From: Cycloclasticus sp. symbiont of Bathymodiolus heckerae
GTDB taxonomy: Bacteria > Pseudomonadota > Gammaproteobacteria > Methylococcales > Cycloclasticaceae
Direction: 5' to 3'
DNA: 37,650 bases
NCBI GenBank assembly: GCA_002101235.1
Contig: LWTL01000104.1
Span: 1 to 37,650, forward strand
The notes beneath the pieces were generated by a model. The model worked only from the letters and a program-made list of their open reading frames with translations, ran no database searches and was not told where the DNA came from. Each line of letters starts with the position of its first letter. The first letter of the stretch is position 1. A program made the translations under genes and the position numbers. Below, in pieces: positions 26,742-35,310 of the stretch.

Positions 26742-27470
26742 TTAATGCTGAACATCAGCGTTTGAATCAAACCGTTTTACCGCATAACCACACAATACAC
26801 CCAGCGCTATCCAAAAAACAAAGTTGCTTAGGCTGGTTGCTGAAATAAACTGGTGATGTAACTGCGTTAAAGTTTCAACTGCTGATAAGTCTGGGTGGAC
26901 AAACTCTGGGCCCGAAATATGAGGTGCGCCTATTAAATGAGGGGCAACTAAACAAACTAAGCCCAACACTTTATATTTAATGGGTGCGAACGCTAAAGTA
27001 GCTAAACCCGCAATAGAAGCAACCACAGTGAATAACCACCACACTTGTCGAGATTCAAGAGCCGCTGCTTGAGTGCCTGGAATTTCTGGTGACAAACCTA
27101 GCGCCGGTGCTGCAAAAAAGGCAATAAAACCAGCCGCACCCCAAAGAAAACCTTTAGCTAAACTTAACTGCGCAATACCTTGCGATTGAAACTGATTCAT
27201 TATCGCCAATAAAATTGCCGCAAAACCAATTGCCGCTAAAACGTTCGCAAAAAAGGTATACAGAATTCGTTCTGCACCATCTTCTGGCCCCCACTCTTCA
27301 TCCGCCGTGTGCATATCGGCTGATGCTGGTGCTGTTTCTACTTCAGCTATTTCGTAGTTTTCCGCTTCATAAATGATGTTTGTAACATCTAGCATTTGCA
27401 CACCACTGTTTAACAAGCCTGTTAACAGGCCTATAAAAACAGCACTAAAAATAATTTGACGAAAACTCAT
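26742..27470 (-). CDS. cbtA: Cobalt transporter subunit CbtA
   Basis: CbtA is a predicted multi-pass membrane protein found with CbtB next to B12 riboswitches and proposed to import cobalt. The 242-residue product has about six hydrophobic segments, an acidic loop after the first (ENYEIAEVETAPASADMHT) and the family segment LAKGFLWGAAGFIAFFAAPA followed by LGLSPEIPGTQAA. I choose the ATG at 27470 because GGAGAG lies just upstream with good spacing; the frame continues to an ATG at 27482 that would overlap that site. A terminator-like hairpin separates it from cbtB. Confidence 0.92.
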   Translation of the reverse strand: MSFRQIIFSAVFIGLLTGLLNSGVQMLDVTNIIYEAENYEIAEVETAPASADMHTADEEWGPEDGAERILYTFFANVLAAIGFAAILLAIMNQFQSQGIAQLSLAKGFLWGAAGFIAFFAAPALGLSPEIPGTQAAALESRQVWWLFTVVASIAGLATLAFAPIKYKVLGLVCLVAPHLIGAPHISGPEFVHPDLSAVETLTQLHHQFISATSLSNFVFWIALGVLCGYAVKRFDSNADVQH

Positions 27471-27490
27471 CACTCTCTCCATAAAAAGTA

Positions 27491-27519
27491 AAAACCCAAA
27501 CCATAAAGGTTTGGGTTTT
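27491..27519 (-). terminator. Terminator-like hairpin between cbtB and cbtA
   Basis: A perfect 12-bp stem (AAAACCCAAACC / GGTTTGGGTTTT) with the 5-base loop ATAAA is followed on the minus strand by a U-rich run (TACTTTTTAT). The T-run lies on the downstream side only for minus-strand transcription. It sits inside the riboswitch-2 operon, so it may reduce rather than stop transcription beyond cbtB. Confidence 0.7.
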
Positions 27520-27545
27520 AAAATAAAACGTTAACTATGCTTTGC

Positions 27546-27728
27546 CTAGTGACAAGGGAAAGCGTGAGCATGGCGAGCATCATGTGCAGCATTGTGCGCT
27601 ACATTAATGGGTGCAAAGCCAACAGCTAACAAAACAACTACGCCAAAAATCATCGCGGCAATGTTGCCACCTGCTTTACTGTTAGTTGCTGAAAGAGATT
27701 GAGTGTTACTTGAAACTTGTGTTGTCAT
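27546..27728 (-). CDS. cbtB: Cobalt transporter subunit CbtB
   Basis: CbtB is the small partner of CbtA: about 60 residues with one transmembrane helix (AAMIFGVVVLLAVGFAPINV, about 25-44) and a His-rich C-terminus (HNAAHDARHAHAFPCH) that probably binds metal. AGGAG lies 8 bases before the ATG. It is the first gene after riboswitch 2, and a hairpin terminator follows it. Confidence 0.93.
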   Translation of the reverse strand: MTTQVSSNTQSLSATNSKAGGNIAAMIFGVVVLLAVGFAPINVAHNAAHDARHAHAFPCH

Positions 27729-27770
27729 AAAAGAACTCCTGCGCCATCCGCGCTATAAATAACTGAAGGG

Positions 27771-27903
27771 TATTGGCTGGTCTCCGGGCTTAAAAAATAC
27801 CACTATTTTTCATTACCGTTGCGGTGGCAGCGATGGAATAACGTTTCATTAATAAACAAAAAGCGAACCATACTTCCCAATTAACCTACAAAGGAACCAA
27901 TAC
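27771..27903 (-). promoter_or_regulatory. Cobalamin riboswitch 2
   Basis: On the minus strand the outer stem TATTGG/CCAATA (27902-27897 with 27776-27771) encloses TTAATTGGGAA, the B12 box GCTGCCACCGCAACGGT (27831-27815) and AAGCCCGGAGACC. It precedes cbtB by 43 bases. A short GCGC...GCGC stem lies just before the AGGAG ribosome-binding site and could be part of the expression platform. It should repress cbtB through cobM when B12 is present. Confidence 0.95.
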
Positions 27904-27911
27904 GTTTCTTG

Positions 27912-27940
27912 ATTCTACGTCAGGAGCTAACACCATGCAA
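27912..27940 (-). promoter_or_regulatory. Sigma-70-type promoter of riboswitch-2 operon
   Basis: On the minus strand TTGCAT (27940-27935) and TAGAAT (27917-27912) are exactly 17 bases apart, placing the start at the 5' edge of riboswitch 2. It lies only 19 bases beyond the stop of the small gene at 27960. Confidence 0.7.
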
Positions 27941-27959
27941 ACCCATTTCAACAAACAGG

Positions 27960-28331
27960 TTAGAGCAACTTCTTTAAATGGTATAAATTACTGTCGACCT
28001 TCCCACCACCACTCTTCGCTTCCGGCTCATAAAGCTCAACAACCAAGCCTTTATCTGCCAAAGCTATGTTCAATTTACCTGCATAAATGGCGTTTTTAAA
28101 CGCTTTATACGGAATGTCTTTTAAGAGAAGAATCGCTTGATGCAACGAAGACAGGTCAAACACATAGCCGGTATCAACCTTGCGCAAGCCGCTATTAGAA
28201 GAAGCCAAAGTATTGGACGTATTAACGTTCTCTGCCATTAACTGTTCAAAAAAATCGATGATGTGTTTTTGTTTCTTCAAACTGTCACTTTCTGTTATCA
28301 CTCTCTGATTTTCACAGGTTACATTACTCAA
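27960..28331 (-). CDS. Small protein of unknown function downstream of the SIR2 gene
   Basis: The product (up to 123 residues) is not recognised. It has an N-terminal segment that may be helical (SLKKQKHIIDFFEQLMAEN, about 18-36), a Ser/Asn/Thr-rich stretch, and a compact C-terminal half (SSLHQAILLLKDIPYKAFKN, then IALADKGLVVELYEPE) that looks like a small alpha/beta fold. No signal peptide, membrane segment or metal motif is visible. The frame opens at TTG 28331, and a GTG at 28301 is an alternative; neither has a clear ribosome-binding site. It lies 67 bases after the SIR2 gene on the same strand and is probably cotranscribed. Nothing resembling a terminator separates it from the riboswitch-2 promoter. 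Confidence 0.6.
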   Translation of the reverse strand: MSNVTCENQRVITESDSLKKQKHIIDFFEQLMAENVNTSNTLASSNSGLRKVDTGYVFDLSSLHQAILLLKDIPYKAFKNAIYAGKLNIALADKGLVVELYEPEAKSGGGKVDSNLYHLKKLL

Positions 28332-28398
28332 CGATTACTGGGGTTGCTCATAAAATACAAAACTAAAGCCTCATTCAATGTTACTCATTGCCTCTTTA

Positions 28399-31300
28399 TC
28401 ATTCAATGTGTTCTTCAAGCGCATACCGCACCTCTGGCAAGGGGTCTTTTTTCGCTTCACTTAATAATTCTGTTAATTCAACTTTATCGGGGGACACTTG
28501 AAGCAACGCCTGAGTTAACCTAGCACAATCAGCACGCACACTTGAGGCTCTAACAGACTTCATCGTATCTGTACCAATAGCGTTATAACTATACTCCTCA
28601 AAAATACGAAGGACTGACTCACCTAAACCCTCTACTTGTTCATCACTTAACAGTCTTTCATCCACCAGCCATTTAGCTGCGCTTAGCAAATACTGCAAAC
28701 CCACAACTCGCCCGGACTCTATAGTAAAAACAAGCCTTGAATATAAGCTAATAAATAGTGGGTTAACGTCAGCCCCAGCTAATATTGTCCATTGCTTTAA
28801 AGCGGTTACTGCAAAATAGACATCATCAGCTTCACCGCTTAGCAAAGCGGTACGAATGTCTTTTTCTACCTTCATAGCAGTAACTTCACTTATACCTGCA
28901 AAATAAATCCCCCCTGGGAGTGCGGCCTTAGCCCCATCAAGTTGTAAAAAAAGTTGTAATTTTTTAAATCGATCAAGTGTTTTCGCTTCGCTCGCTAATG
29001 CTGGAACAATAGCATGAGCCAGAGCATTAGCTAGGTTAGAGACCATATCCCTTCTAGTGTCCACGGCCACATCATTGTCTATATCATCGCTCTGCCACAC
29101 CACCAAATTATCAAACAAAATCTGTGCCTGCAGAGGTGTAGGTAATAGTTGCGTCTCTTTGTTGATCGCTGCATTTGCCATTCCAGAATAAAGGGTTCGA
29201 ATAGCATTAGCTTCTGGCGATGGATAGCAACGTATTTCACTCTGACTAGCCAGTAATACTGATTCATCACACGCATATAAAGAGTCGCGTATCAATTGCT
29301 CGGCCTTGTCTGCATCAGGCGATGGCAACAACAAAAAAACATGCAAATAAAGTGTTGTATTAGGCAACTTCATTTGGTCCGTTGAGTCACCCCAAATAGC
29401 ATGAGCTAATTGCTCCCTCTCAGTAACTGATAAAAAGTGAGCTTTTCTTGCTAGGGGAAGCAAACGTAACAAAGCATTACTCTTAGATTTTACATCAGTA
29501 GAACCTACCGCCTTAATTAACTCATGTATACGGGGTGCTAAACGCAGATAAGCATCGCGTGAATTAACGTTATCAACCACAGGGTTAGGCCAGCCCCTGT
29601 CAGTAACACCCTGACACTCATGTGGCAATGGGAAGGCCAACGCTTGCTCCACCAAAGTAGCTTGCTCAGTTGCAGAGATAGCTTCTAATGAAAACTGAAG
29701 TGCATGCGCTATTACTGGAATAAGCCAATGGTGTTGAAATTTAGGTTTCGCCCCCAGAGACAGCGCCAATATAAAAACCTCTTTGGCTAGCTCCGACTCC
29801 AATCGAACTGACAAGCGCGCTAGCACCTCAATAAGTACTATCAACTCTGCTAAAGCAACAACAGCATTTTTTCCACTCTCATACTGAACCGTCCAATAAT
29901 CAATAGCGCTGCGTATATATTCAACCAATGTCTTAACCACATAAACGGGAAGGCAAGCAATAGCTATACGTGAAAACTGTTTTGCTATAATAGGCGATGT
30001 TGCACTTCCGGCCGCACGTATTGCCAAAACACAATCGGCTAAACAGTTACCGCTACCACCGACTTCCAACAAGTCTCCAACTGCATTGGCAAACATATTG
30101 ACGTTAACCGCTCCGGTTACACGCAAAGGCATACCTACCTCGCGAGTAAGCCCCTCTAGTAACAAGCATACCTCTGTGTCACTGTTAAATGTTCTGTTGT
30201 TGGTATTATCTTTGTAATGGCCTTGTTGAAAACCAGGTTCAATCGGATTTTGACTTTCTTGTTGTTTTTCCTGCTCATCCTTAATTTTATTTTCGATAGA
30301 ATTGATGTGCACTTGTGGGTCGCATAACCATTCACGATAAATGCCTTCAATAAAAGGGTTCAATTTTTCAATTGAATCATCAAACCAAGAATAAGCGCGA
30401 AGCAACCTATATGCCCACTGTAACCGAGAAAGGGTGAAGACCGAATAACGGTCATGTCGGTAGTTCTGTCGTAGCTTTCCGTAAGCTTGAGCCACCAATT
30501 CTTTGGCTTCTTCATATCGCCCTAGCTCCATAACAAATAAGGCTTGCCGAAGTAGCCACACCGGGTCTTCACCTATAATATCTTCAACCACATTTTCTAT
30601 GGCTTTAAAATCAAGTTTATCTCGCGCCATTAATGCACGGTGGTAAGCTAGTTCTGCTTGGCAATCCGGCAAATACTGCGCATGTTTTTCGAGAATATGG
30701 ATAAGTCGCTCTGTGTACTGTTGCGCATTAGTCTTGGCTTCATCGCCGTCTATGTCTTGCCAGCGGCTATTTTTTAGCAATGCGAGGCATATTTCTAACT
30801 GTTGCTTTTTGCTTATCGCACATGGTGCGTCTGGGTTGGCAACGGTTAAACACTCCTCAGCTAACCACGGTTCAATATAATCAAACGTTGTATTGCGTCG
30901 CCAAATAATTTCATACAACAGTTTAGCGCAACAGTCAGCATCAAGAGCCGCCAGATTATTGGCCGAGGGACTAGGATGGCTCAATTGTGTTTTAAGCTTC
31001 CATTGCAGCGAGGGTGGACATACCAGCCAACCAGGGTAGGACTCCCTGTCGTATTTTAATTGCTCTAATTGGCCTGATAAAAGTGATGATGCATACTCCA
31101 TATCGTTATATAAACGAGAGTGATCCTTATTAGAAAAATTTTTTGGATGTAAGTCAGCTGGCCGCCATTGATGGGGCAGTGTTTTAGTTCTTTTCTCATC
31201 TTGCAAAGCCCTTAAAAATAGTTTCGTTGCCTCTTCGTGCTGCAAGTCAGTATTGTCGATGTGTTTTACAGCACTCCATAAATCAATAGGTGCAATATTA

Positions 31301-32070
31301 AGTGATTCTAAGTATTTACGCTTTGCTGCACTTAAATTGAGCGCACCCACCAAATAAATCTTTCGGGTGTGGTCTTTTAATTGATCGCGGACCCAGCCCG
31401 TCCATTGCAAAAAATTAGGGTCATCACCTGAAAAACCTAACAAACACAGTTCTTTTTCAATAAAAACTTGTCGTACAAAATTGACAAAGGGGGCGAAATT
31501 CGTTGGGTATTTTCGGTAATCTTCTTCAGCTGCAATCAACGTATCTGTAATACCGATAGTACCGTGCAATTTAACAATTCTTGGGGATTCCGCCCACGTT
31601 AAATCACTTGTTTTAGTTACGGGGGTGTAATAAGGGCTATGGATGTTTTCCGCAGCTTGCTCCAATAAAGTATCCCAGTTTGTGGTCATGATTTCCGACC
31701 ACGGTAATTTTAATAATGACGTATAAATAACACCTGTTGCCCAAACTTCATTATTCACCAAGGTGCGGATTTCATCATTTAACGCCGCTGAGCCAAAAGA
31801 AGCCCGATATTCTTCAGCAATACGCAATGGGTTCGAGAAATTCAGCTCTGGTGAATCTGGACTAGTCTTTTCAAGCAAGCGTCTACTTAACGCATCCCAT
31901 AGTGGCATCCGTATTTCTTTGTTTATATGTACTGCTGCACTTCGGCTAAACCCTGCGCCTATCATAATGGCTGCACCTTGCTCGTTAGCATTAAACTGAT
32001 GTAATGCAGCCGCTAGCTTTTTTATTGCCGGATAATCTGACAGTTTTTTTACACTTGAATCCATTGGCAT
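28399..32070 (-). CDS. Large SIR2-domain protein with helical-repeat C-terminus (candidate defence NADase)
   Basis: Residues about 30-280 form a SIR2-like domain: IGAGFSRSA (37-45), TTNWDTLLEQA with N131, VKLHGT with H169, and LLGFSGDDPNFLQW (about 210-223). Asn and His are the catalytic pair of SIR2 NAD-consuming domains. The remaining 900 or so residues are Ala/Leu-rich helices with TPR- or HEAT-like spacing (for example VMELGRYEEAKELVAQAYGK) and no transmembrane segment. The overall design resembles defence-associated sirtuins, which sense phage and deplete NAD+. That function is inference; no phage-related or HerA-like partner lies nearby, only the small gene downstream. AAGGA precedes the start. 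It interrupts an otherwise B12-only locus, which suggests insertion. Confidence 0.85.
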   Translation of the reverse strand: MPMDSSVKKLSDYPAIKKLAAALHQFNANEQGAAIMIGAGFSRSAAVHINKEIRMPLWDALSRRLLEKTSPDSPELNFSNPLRIAEEYRASFGSAALNDEIRTLVNNEVWATGVIYTSLLKLPWSEIMTTNWDTLLEQAAENIHSPYYTPVTKTSDLTWAESPRIVKLHGTIGITDTLIAAEEDYRKYPTNFAPFVNFVRQVFIEKELCLLGFSGDDPNFLQWTGWVRDQLKDHTRKIYLVGALNLSAAKRKYLESLNIAPIDLWSAVKHIDNTDLQHEEATKLFLRALQDEKRTKTLPHQWRPADLHPKNFSNKDHSRLYNDMEYASSLLSGQLEQLKYDRESYPGWLVCPPSLQWKLKTQLSHPSPSANNLAALDADCCAKLLYEIIWRRNTTFDYIEPWLAEECLTVANPDAPCAISKKQQLEICLALLKNSRWQDIDGDEAKTNAQQYTERLIHILEKHAQYLPDCQAELAYHRALMARDKLDFKAIENVVEDIIGEDPVWLLRQALFVMELGRYEEAKELVAQAYGKLRQNYRHDRYSVFTLSRLQWAYRLLRAYSWFDDSIEKLNPFIEGIYREWLCDPQVHINSIENKIKDEQEKQQESQNPIEPGFQQGHYKDNTNNRTFNSDTEVCLLLEGLTREVGMPLRVTGAVNVNMFANAVGDLLEVGGSGNCLADCVLAIRAAGSATSPIIAKQFSRIAIACLPVYVVKTLVEYIRSAIDYWTVQYESGKNAVVALAELIVLIEVLARLSVRLESELAKEVFILALSLGAKPKFQHHWLIPVIAHALQFSLEAISATEQATLVEQALAFPLPHECQGVTDRGWPNPVVDNVNSRDAYLRLAPRIHELIKAVGSTDVKSKSNALLRLLPLARKAHFLSVTEREQLAHAIWGDSTDQMKLPNTTLYLHVFLLLPSPDADKAEQLIRDSLYACDESVLLASQSEIRCYPSPEANAIRTLYSGMANAAINKETQLLPTPLQAQILFDNLVVWQSDDIDNDVAVDTRRDMVSNLANALAHAIVPALASEAKTLDRFKKLQLFLQLDGAKAALPGGIYFAGISEVTAMKVEKDIRTALLSGEADDVYFAVTALKQWTILAGADVNPLFISLYSRLVFTIESGRVVGLQYLLSAAKWLVDERLLSDEQVEGLGESVLRIFEEYSYNAIGTDTMKSVRASSVRADCARLTQALLQVSPDKVELTELLSEAKKDPLPEVRYALEEHIE

Positions 32071-32319
32071 TTTTATCGTTTCCTTACATAAAAGTTATTT
32101 AATTCAAAATCAATAGGTTTTGTCAGGCTTGAGGTATATGTTACTCCATCTACTTATACTTCATTTATGCAGCAACTCACTCCTAGCATAATTGACTAAT
32201 AACCATCTATGTTCTGCACAGTGCTGTCACCAATCCTCTTCAGCAAAAAACAACGCCTTCGTACACTCAAACACTTAGCTTTGTTATGATACTGTTTTTG
32301 CCAATATGCCACACTCACT

Positions 32320-32850
32320 ATGATTCAACTCGTCCTCGGCGGCGCTCGTTCTGGTAAAAGCCAATACGCCGAACAACAAGCCAGCCGCACCGACAAAACT
32401 GTTTTTTACATTGCTACCGCTACTGCGGCCGACAATGAAATGAGCGAACGCATACAGCAGCACCAGCAACAACGCCCTGAACATTGGACAACTGTTGAAG
32501 AAACCCACCATTTAGCGGCCGTTTTACAACAATACGCAAAGCCGAATCGCACCTTATTAATAGATTGTTTAACGCTTTGGCTAAGCAATATTTTGTTTAC
32601 ATCCACCGGTGAAACTGACGAAGCCTGCTTTAAAGCCGAAACAGCGGCGTTATTAAAAATATTGCCTACTTTGGCGGGTAATATTATTTTAGTGTCCAAC
32701 GAAGTGGGCCAAGGCACAACGCCAATGAACGCAATGGCTAGACGCTTTATTGATGAAGCAGGAAAGCTACACCAACAAATTGCCGAATGCAGCGACCAAG
32801 TTACTTTTGTGACTGCGGGGCTTCCTCAGCAATTGAAACAAACGTCATGA
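32320..32850 (+). CDS. cobU: Adenosylcobinamide kinase / adenosylcobinamide-phosphate guanylyltransferase CobU/CobP
   Basis: CobU phosphorylates adenosylcobinamide and forms adenosylcobinamide-GDP. The 176-residue protein has the P-loop LVLGGARSGKSQYAE at its N-terminus, the guanylylated-His region EHWTTVEETHHL, LIDCLTLWLSN and LVSNEVGQGTTP. It starts the plus-strand cobU-cobT-cobC-cobS group. The 249 bases upstream, shared with the divergent SIR2 gene, hold no riboswitch. A TATGAT at 32285-32290 could be a -10 box, but no good -35 is present. Confidence 0.95.
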   Translation: MIQLVLGGARSGKSQYAEQQASRTDKTVFYIATATAADNEMSERIQQHQQQRPEHWTTVEETHHLAAVLQQYAKPNRTLLIDCLTLWLSNILFTSTGETDEACFKAETAALLKILPTLAGNIILVSNEVGQGTTPMNAMARRFIDEAGKLHQQIAECSDQVTFVTAGLPQQLKQTS

Positions 32851-33875
32851 ACTGGATTAATGAGGCCATTCAAAAGCCCTGCCGCGCATCGCTAGAAAAA
32901 GCGCAAGCGCGACAAAGCGTGCTTACCAAGCCCGCGGGTTCACTGGGTTATTTGGAAGGTATTGCAACTCGCCTTGCCTCATTACAAGCTTGCCAAAAAC
33001 CTTCGTTAGATAAAGCGCACATCACCATTTTTGCCGCCGACCACGGCATTGCAAACGAAGGGGTTTCTGCGTTTCCACAAGCGGTAACAAAAGCCATGGT
33101 GGCTAATTTTGCATCGGGCGGCGCTGCCATTAGTGTGCTGGCAAAAGTGCATAACGCTTCGTTGGAAATTATTAATGTAGGCGTTGTCGATTGCTCAACC
33201 GATGGCGTTCTTCACCAGCCCGTTGCTAACGGCACAGCAAGCTTCGTTCAACAAGCGGCGATGACGCCTGAACAGCTTACCCAAGCTTTAAGCGTTGGCA
33301 AACAGGCCATCGAACGTATTTCCCAAGCCGATGTATTTATTGGTGGCGAAATGGGCATTGCAAACACCACCAGCGCAAGTGCTTTGGCTTGCGCCATTTT
33401 AGGCAGCCCTGCCGAACAATTGGTCGGCGCGGGCACTGGTCTAAACCAACAAGGCATTAATAAAAAACAACAACTTATTGAAAAGGCTTTAGAGCTGCAC
33501 AAAGCTCATTTGAATAGCCCTTTAAGCATTTTGCAGCACTTAGGCGGCTTTGAAATTACCGCGCTCGTTGCTGCTTATATTCGTTGCGGCCAACTCGGCA
33601 TACCCGTTATTATTGATGGTTTTATTAGCACAGTAGCCGCATTAATCGCTGTACGCATACATCCGTCATTAAACGATTGGTTCTTTTACGGACATCAATC
33701 AGAAGAGTTCGGCCACCAACATGTACTTAGCGCATTAAACGCACGCCCTATTTTAAATTTAGCGATGCGCTTAGGTGAAGGCAGTGGTGCGGCAACCGCA
33801 CTACCTATTCTTCGCGCCGCTTGCGAACTGCACAACAACATGGCTACCTTTGAAGAAGCAGGTATTTCAGCATGA
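32847..33875 (+). CDS. cobT: Nicotinate-nucleotide-dimethylbenzimidazole phosphoribosyltransferase CobT
   Basis: CobT activates the BluB product to alpha-ribazole phosphate using nicotinate mononucleotide. I start it at the ATG 32847 (MNWINEAIQK), which overlaps the cobU stop in an ATGA arrangement; the open frame extends 20 codons further upstream into cobU. The 342-residue protein has KPAGSLGYLEGIA, FAADHGIANEGVSAFPQAVT, GEMGIANTTSASAL and the catalytic-glutamate region RLGEGSGAATALPIL. Length and motifs are normal. This CobT is unrelated to the Pseudomonas chelatase subunit of the same name. Confidence 0.95.
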   Translation: MNWINEAIQKPCRASLEKAQARQSVLTKPAGSLGYLEGIATRLASLQACQKPSLDKAHITIFAADHGIANEGVSAFPQAVTKAMVANFASGGAAISVLAKVHNASLEIINVGVVDCSTDGVLHQPVANGTASFVQQAAMTPEQLTQALSVGKQAIERISQADVFIGGEMGIANTTSASALACAILGSPAEQLVGAGTGLNQQGINKKQQLIEKALELHKAHLNSPLSILQHLGGFEITALVAAYIRCGQLGIPVIIDGFISTVAALIAVRIHPSLNDWFFYGHQSEEFGHQHVLSALNARPILNLAMRLGEGSGAATALPILRAACELHNNMATFEEAGISA

Positions 33876-34465
33876 GCCTAACCATTGATTTACTGCGCCA
33901 TGGTGAAGTAGCCGGTGGCTTAAAACTACGCGGCAATGTCGACGACCCTTTAAGTGATAAAGGTTGGCAACAAATGCGCCACGTCACCCGTGGGGAAAGC
34001 TTACCGTGGGAACAGATCATCACCTCACCCCTACAACGCTGCGCTTTATTTGCTGAAGAATTATCTCAGCGCACAACAACGCCTTTAACGACGAATAGCG
34101 GCTTCAAAGAAATTAGTTTTGGTGATTGGGAAGGGCAATTTATAAGCACTTTGTACGAAAAGCACCCACAAGACATGCAGGACTTTTGGAATAACCCCGA
34201 GCAAATAACACCGCCCAATGGCGAACCTTACGTGCTATTTGAAAAGCGTATAAAAAAGGCATGGCAACAGCTAATAGAAAGTAACGATGCCGAGCACATT
34301 TTACTGGTCGCGCATGGCGGCGTTATTCGTGCTATTTTCAAGATAATACTGGCCTTACCGATTCAATCCTTTTTCAGTATTGATGTACCACATGCAGGGT
34401 TAAGCCGAATTATTATTGAAGAAGGCACTGCCCGCATTGGCTTTATTAATGGGCAATTATCATGA
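33872..34465 (+). CDS. cobC: Alpha-ribazole phosphatase-like histidine phosphatase CobC
   Basis: This histidine-phosphatase family member is thought to remove the 5'-phosphate from alpha-ribazole phosphate or adenosylcobalamin phosphate. The 197-residue protein has the phospho-acceptor motif DLLRHGEVAGG near the N-terminus, LRGNVDDPLSDKGWQQM, TSPLQRCALFAEEL and the second catalytic His in LLVAHGGVIRAIFK. It overlaps cobT and cobS by 4 bases each, which supports the B12 assignment over a general phosphoglycerate-mutase-like role. Confidence 0.9.
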   Translation: MSLTIDLLRHGEVAGGLKLRGNVDDPLSDKGWQQMRHVTRGESLPWEQIITSPLQRCALFAEELSQRTTTPLTTNSGFKEISFGDWEGQFISTLYEKHPQDMQDFWNNPEQITPPNGEPYVLFEKRIKKAWQQLIESNDAEHILLVAHGGVIRAIFKIILALPIQSFFSIDVPHAGLSRIIIEEGTARIGFINGQLS

Positions 34466-35184
34466 ATGCTTTCCTTTTAGCACTACAGTTCCTCACTCGC
34501 ATACCTATTCCCTTCGCCGTTGAGCCAACACCTAAAAACTTAGGCGACTCTGTTCTTTACTACCCACTTATTGGCGCTATTATTGGCTTCTTTTTATTCG
34601 CTGCGGCACACCTATTAGCCGATGTCGACACCCTTCTATCTGCCGCTTTAATATTAACCTTATGGATTGGGCTAACGGGTGGCTTACATTTAGATGGCAT
34701 AGCAGACTGTGTGGATGGCTGGATCGGCGGCCAAGGAAATATAGAAAAATCGTTACACATTATGAAGGACCCTAATGCCGGGCCTATGGGCGTAACCGCG
34801 CTTGTTTTATTGTTGTTATTAAAATATGCCGCATTAACCGTACTACTGAACAACAATGCGCTCAGCATTCTACTGATTGCCCCCATTATTGGCAGAGCCA
34901 GTGTTCTGTTTTTAATGATTAGCACAAACTATATAAGAGCAAACGGCCTTGCTGAAACGATGATAAAAAACCTGCCGCGCAATAAAGCTACGGTCATCGT
35001 TTTAATCGTCATAATACTTTATATATTGATTGCCAATATCTGGTCCGCCCTACTTTTAACCTTATTTGCCTGCTTCCTTAGACATCTATTCATCAGTCTT
35101 TTTAACGGAATAACAGGCGATATGCTTGGTGCATCAGTCGAACTGAATGGACTGGCCATTCTACTTATAGCAGCACTTCTTTAA
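34462..35184 (+). CDS. cobS: Adenosylcobinamide-GDP ribazoletransferase (cobalamin synthase) CobS/CobV
   Basis: This integral membrane enzyme joins adenosylcobinamide-GDP to alpha-ribazole, the last assembly step. The 240-residue protein shows ALQFLTRIPIP at the N-terminus, the conserved metal/substrate motif LHLDGIADCVDGW, MKDPNAGPMG and several hydrophobic helices. NGITGDMLGASVELN near the C-terminus is also characteristic. It ends the plus-strand group and is convergent with the recombinase remnant. Between them (35241-35273) an imperfect hairpin GCCTAAAACG / CGTTTTCAGGC is visible without a T-run. Confidence 0.94.
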   Translation: MNAFLLALQFLTRIPIPFAVEPTPKNLGDSVLYYPLIGAIIGFFLFAAAHLLADVDTLLSAALILTLWIGLTGGLHLDGIADCVDGWIGGQGNIEKSLHIMKDPNAGPMGVTALVLLLLLKYAALTVLLNNNALSILLIAPIIGRASVLFLMISTNYIRANGLAETMIKNLPRNKATVIVLIVIILYILIANIWSALLLTLFACFLRHLFISLFNGITGDMLGASVELNGLAILLIAALL

Positions 35185-35310
35185 ATTAGAGTAGTCACTC
35201 TCTAGGTGCTATTGAAGTAATAATCTTTATCGTAGTCCCTGCCTAAAACGAAAAAGTGTTGACGTTTTCAGGCGTTATTGACAACTAAAAAATCTATCTC
35301 CTCCTACATC

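Noticed and set aside
32071-32319. Possible riboswitch before cobU
   Set aside because: No B12 box or GGAGACC element is found on either strand, and promoter matches for cobU and the SIR2 gene are weak.
32787-32846. Longer CobT N-terminus inside cobU
   Set aside because: The ATG at 32847 overlaps the cobU stop in the usual ATGA way and matches family length; the extra residues are a shadow of cobU.
35241-35273. Terminator after cobS
   Set aside because: The hairpin has a bulge and no T-run on either side, so it is noted under cobS but not called.
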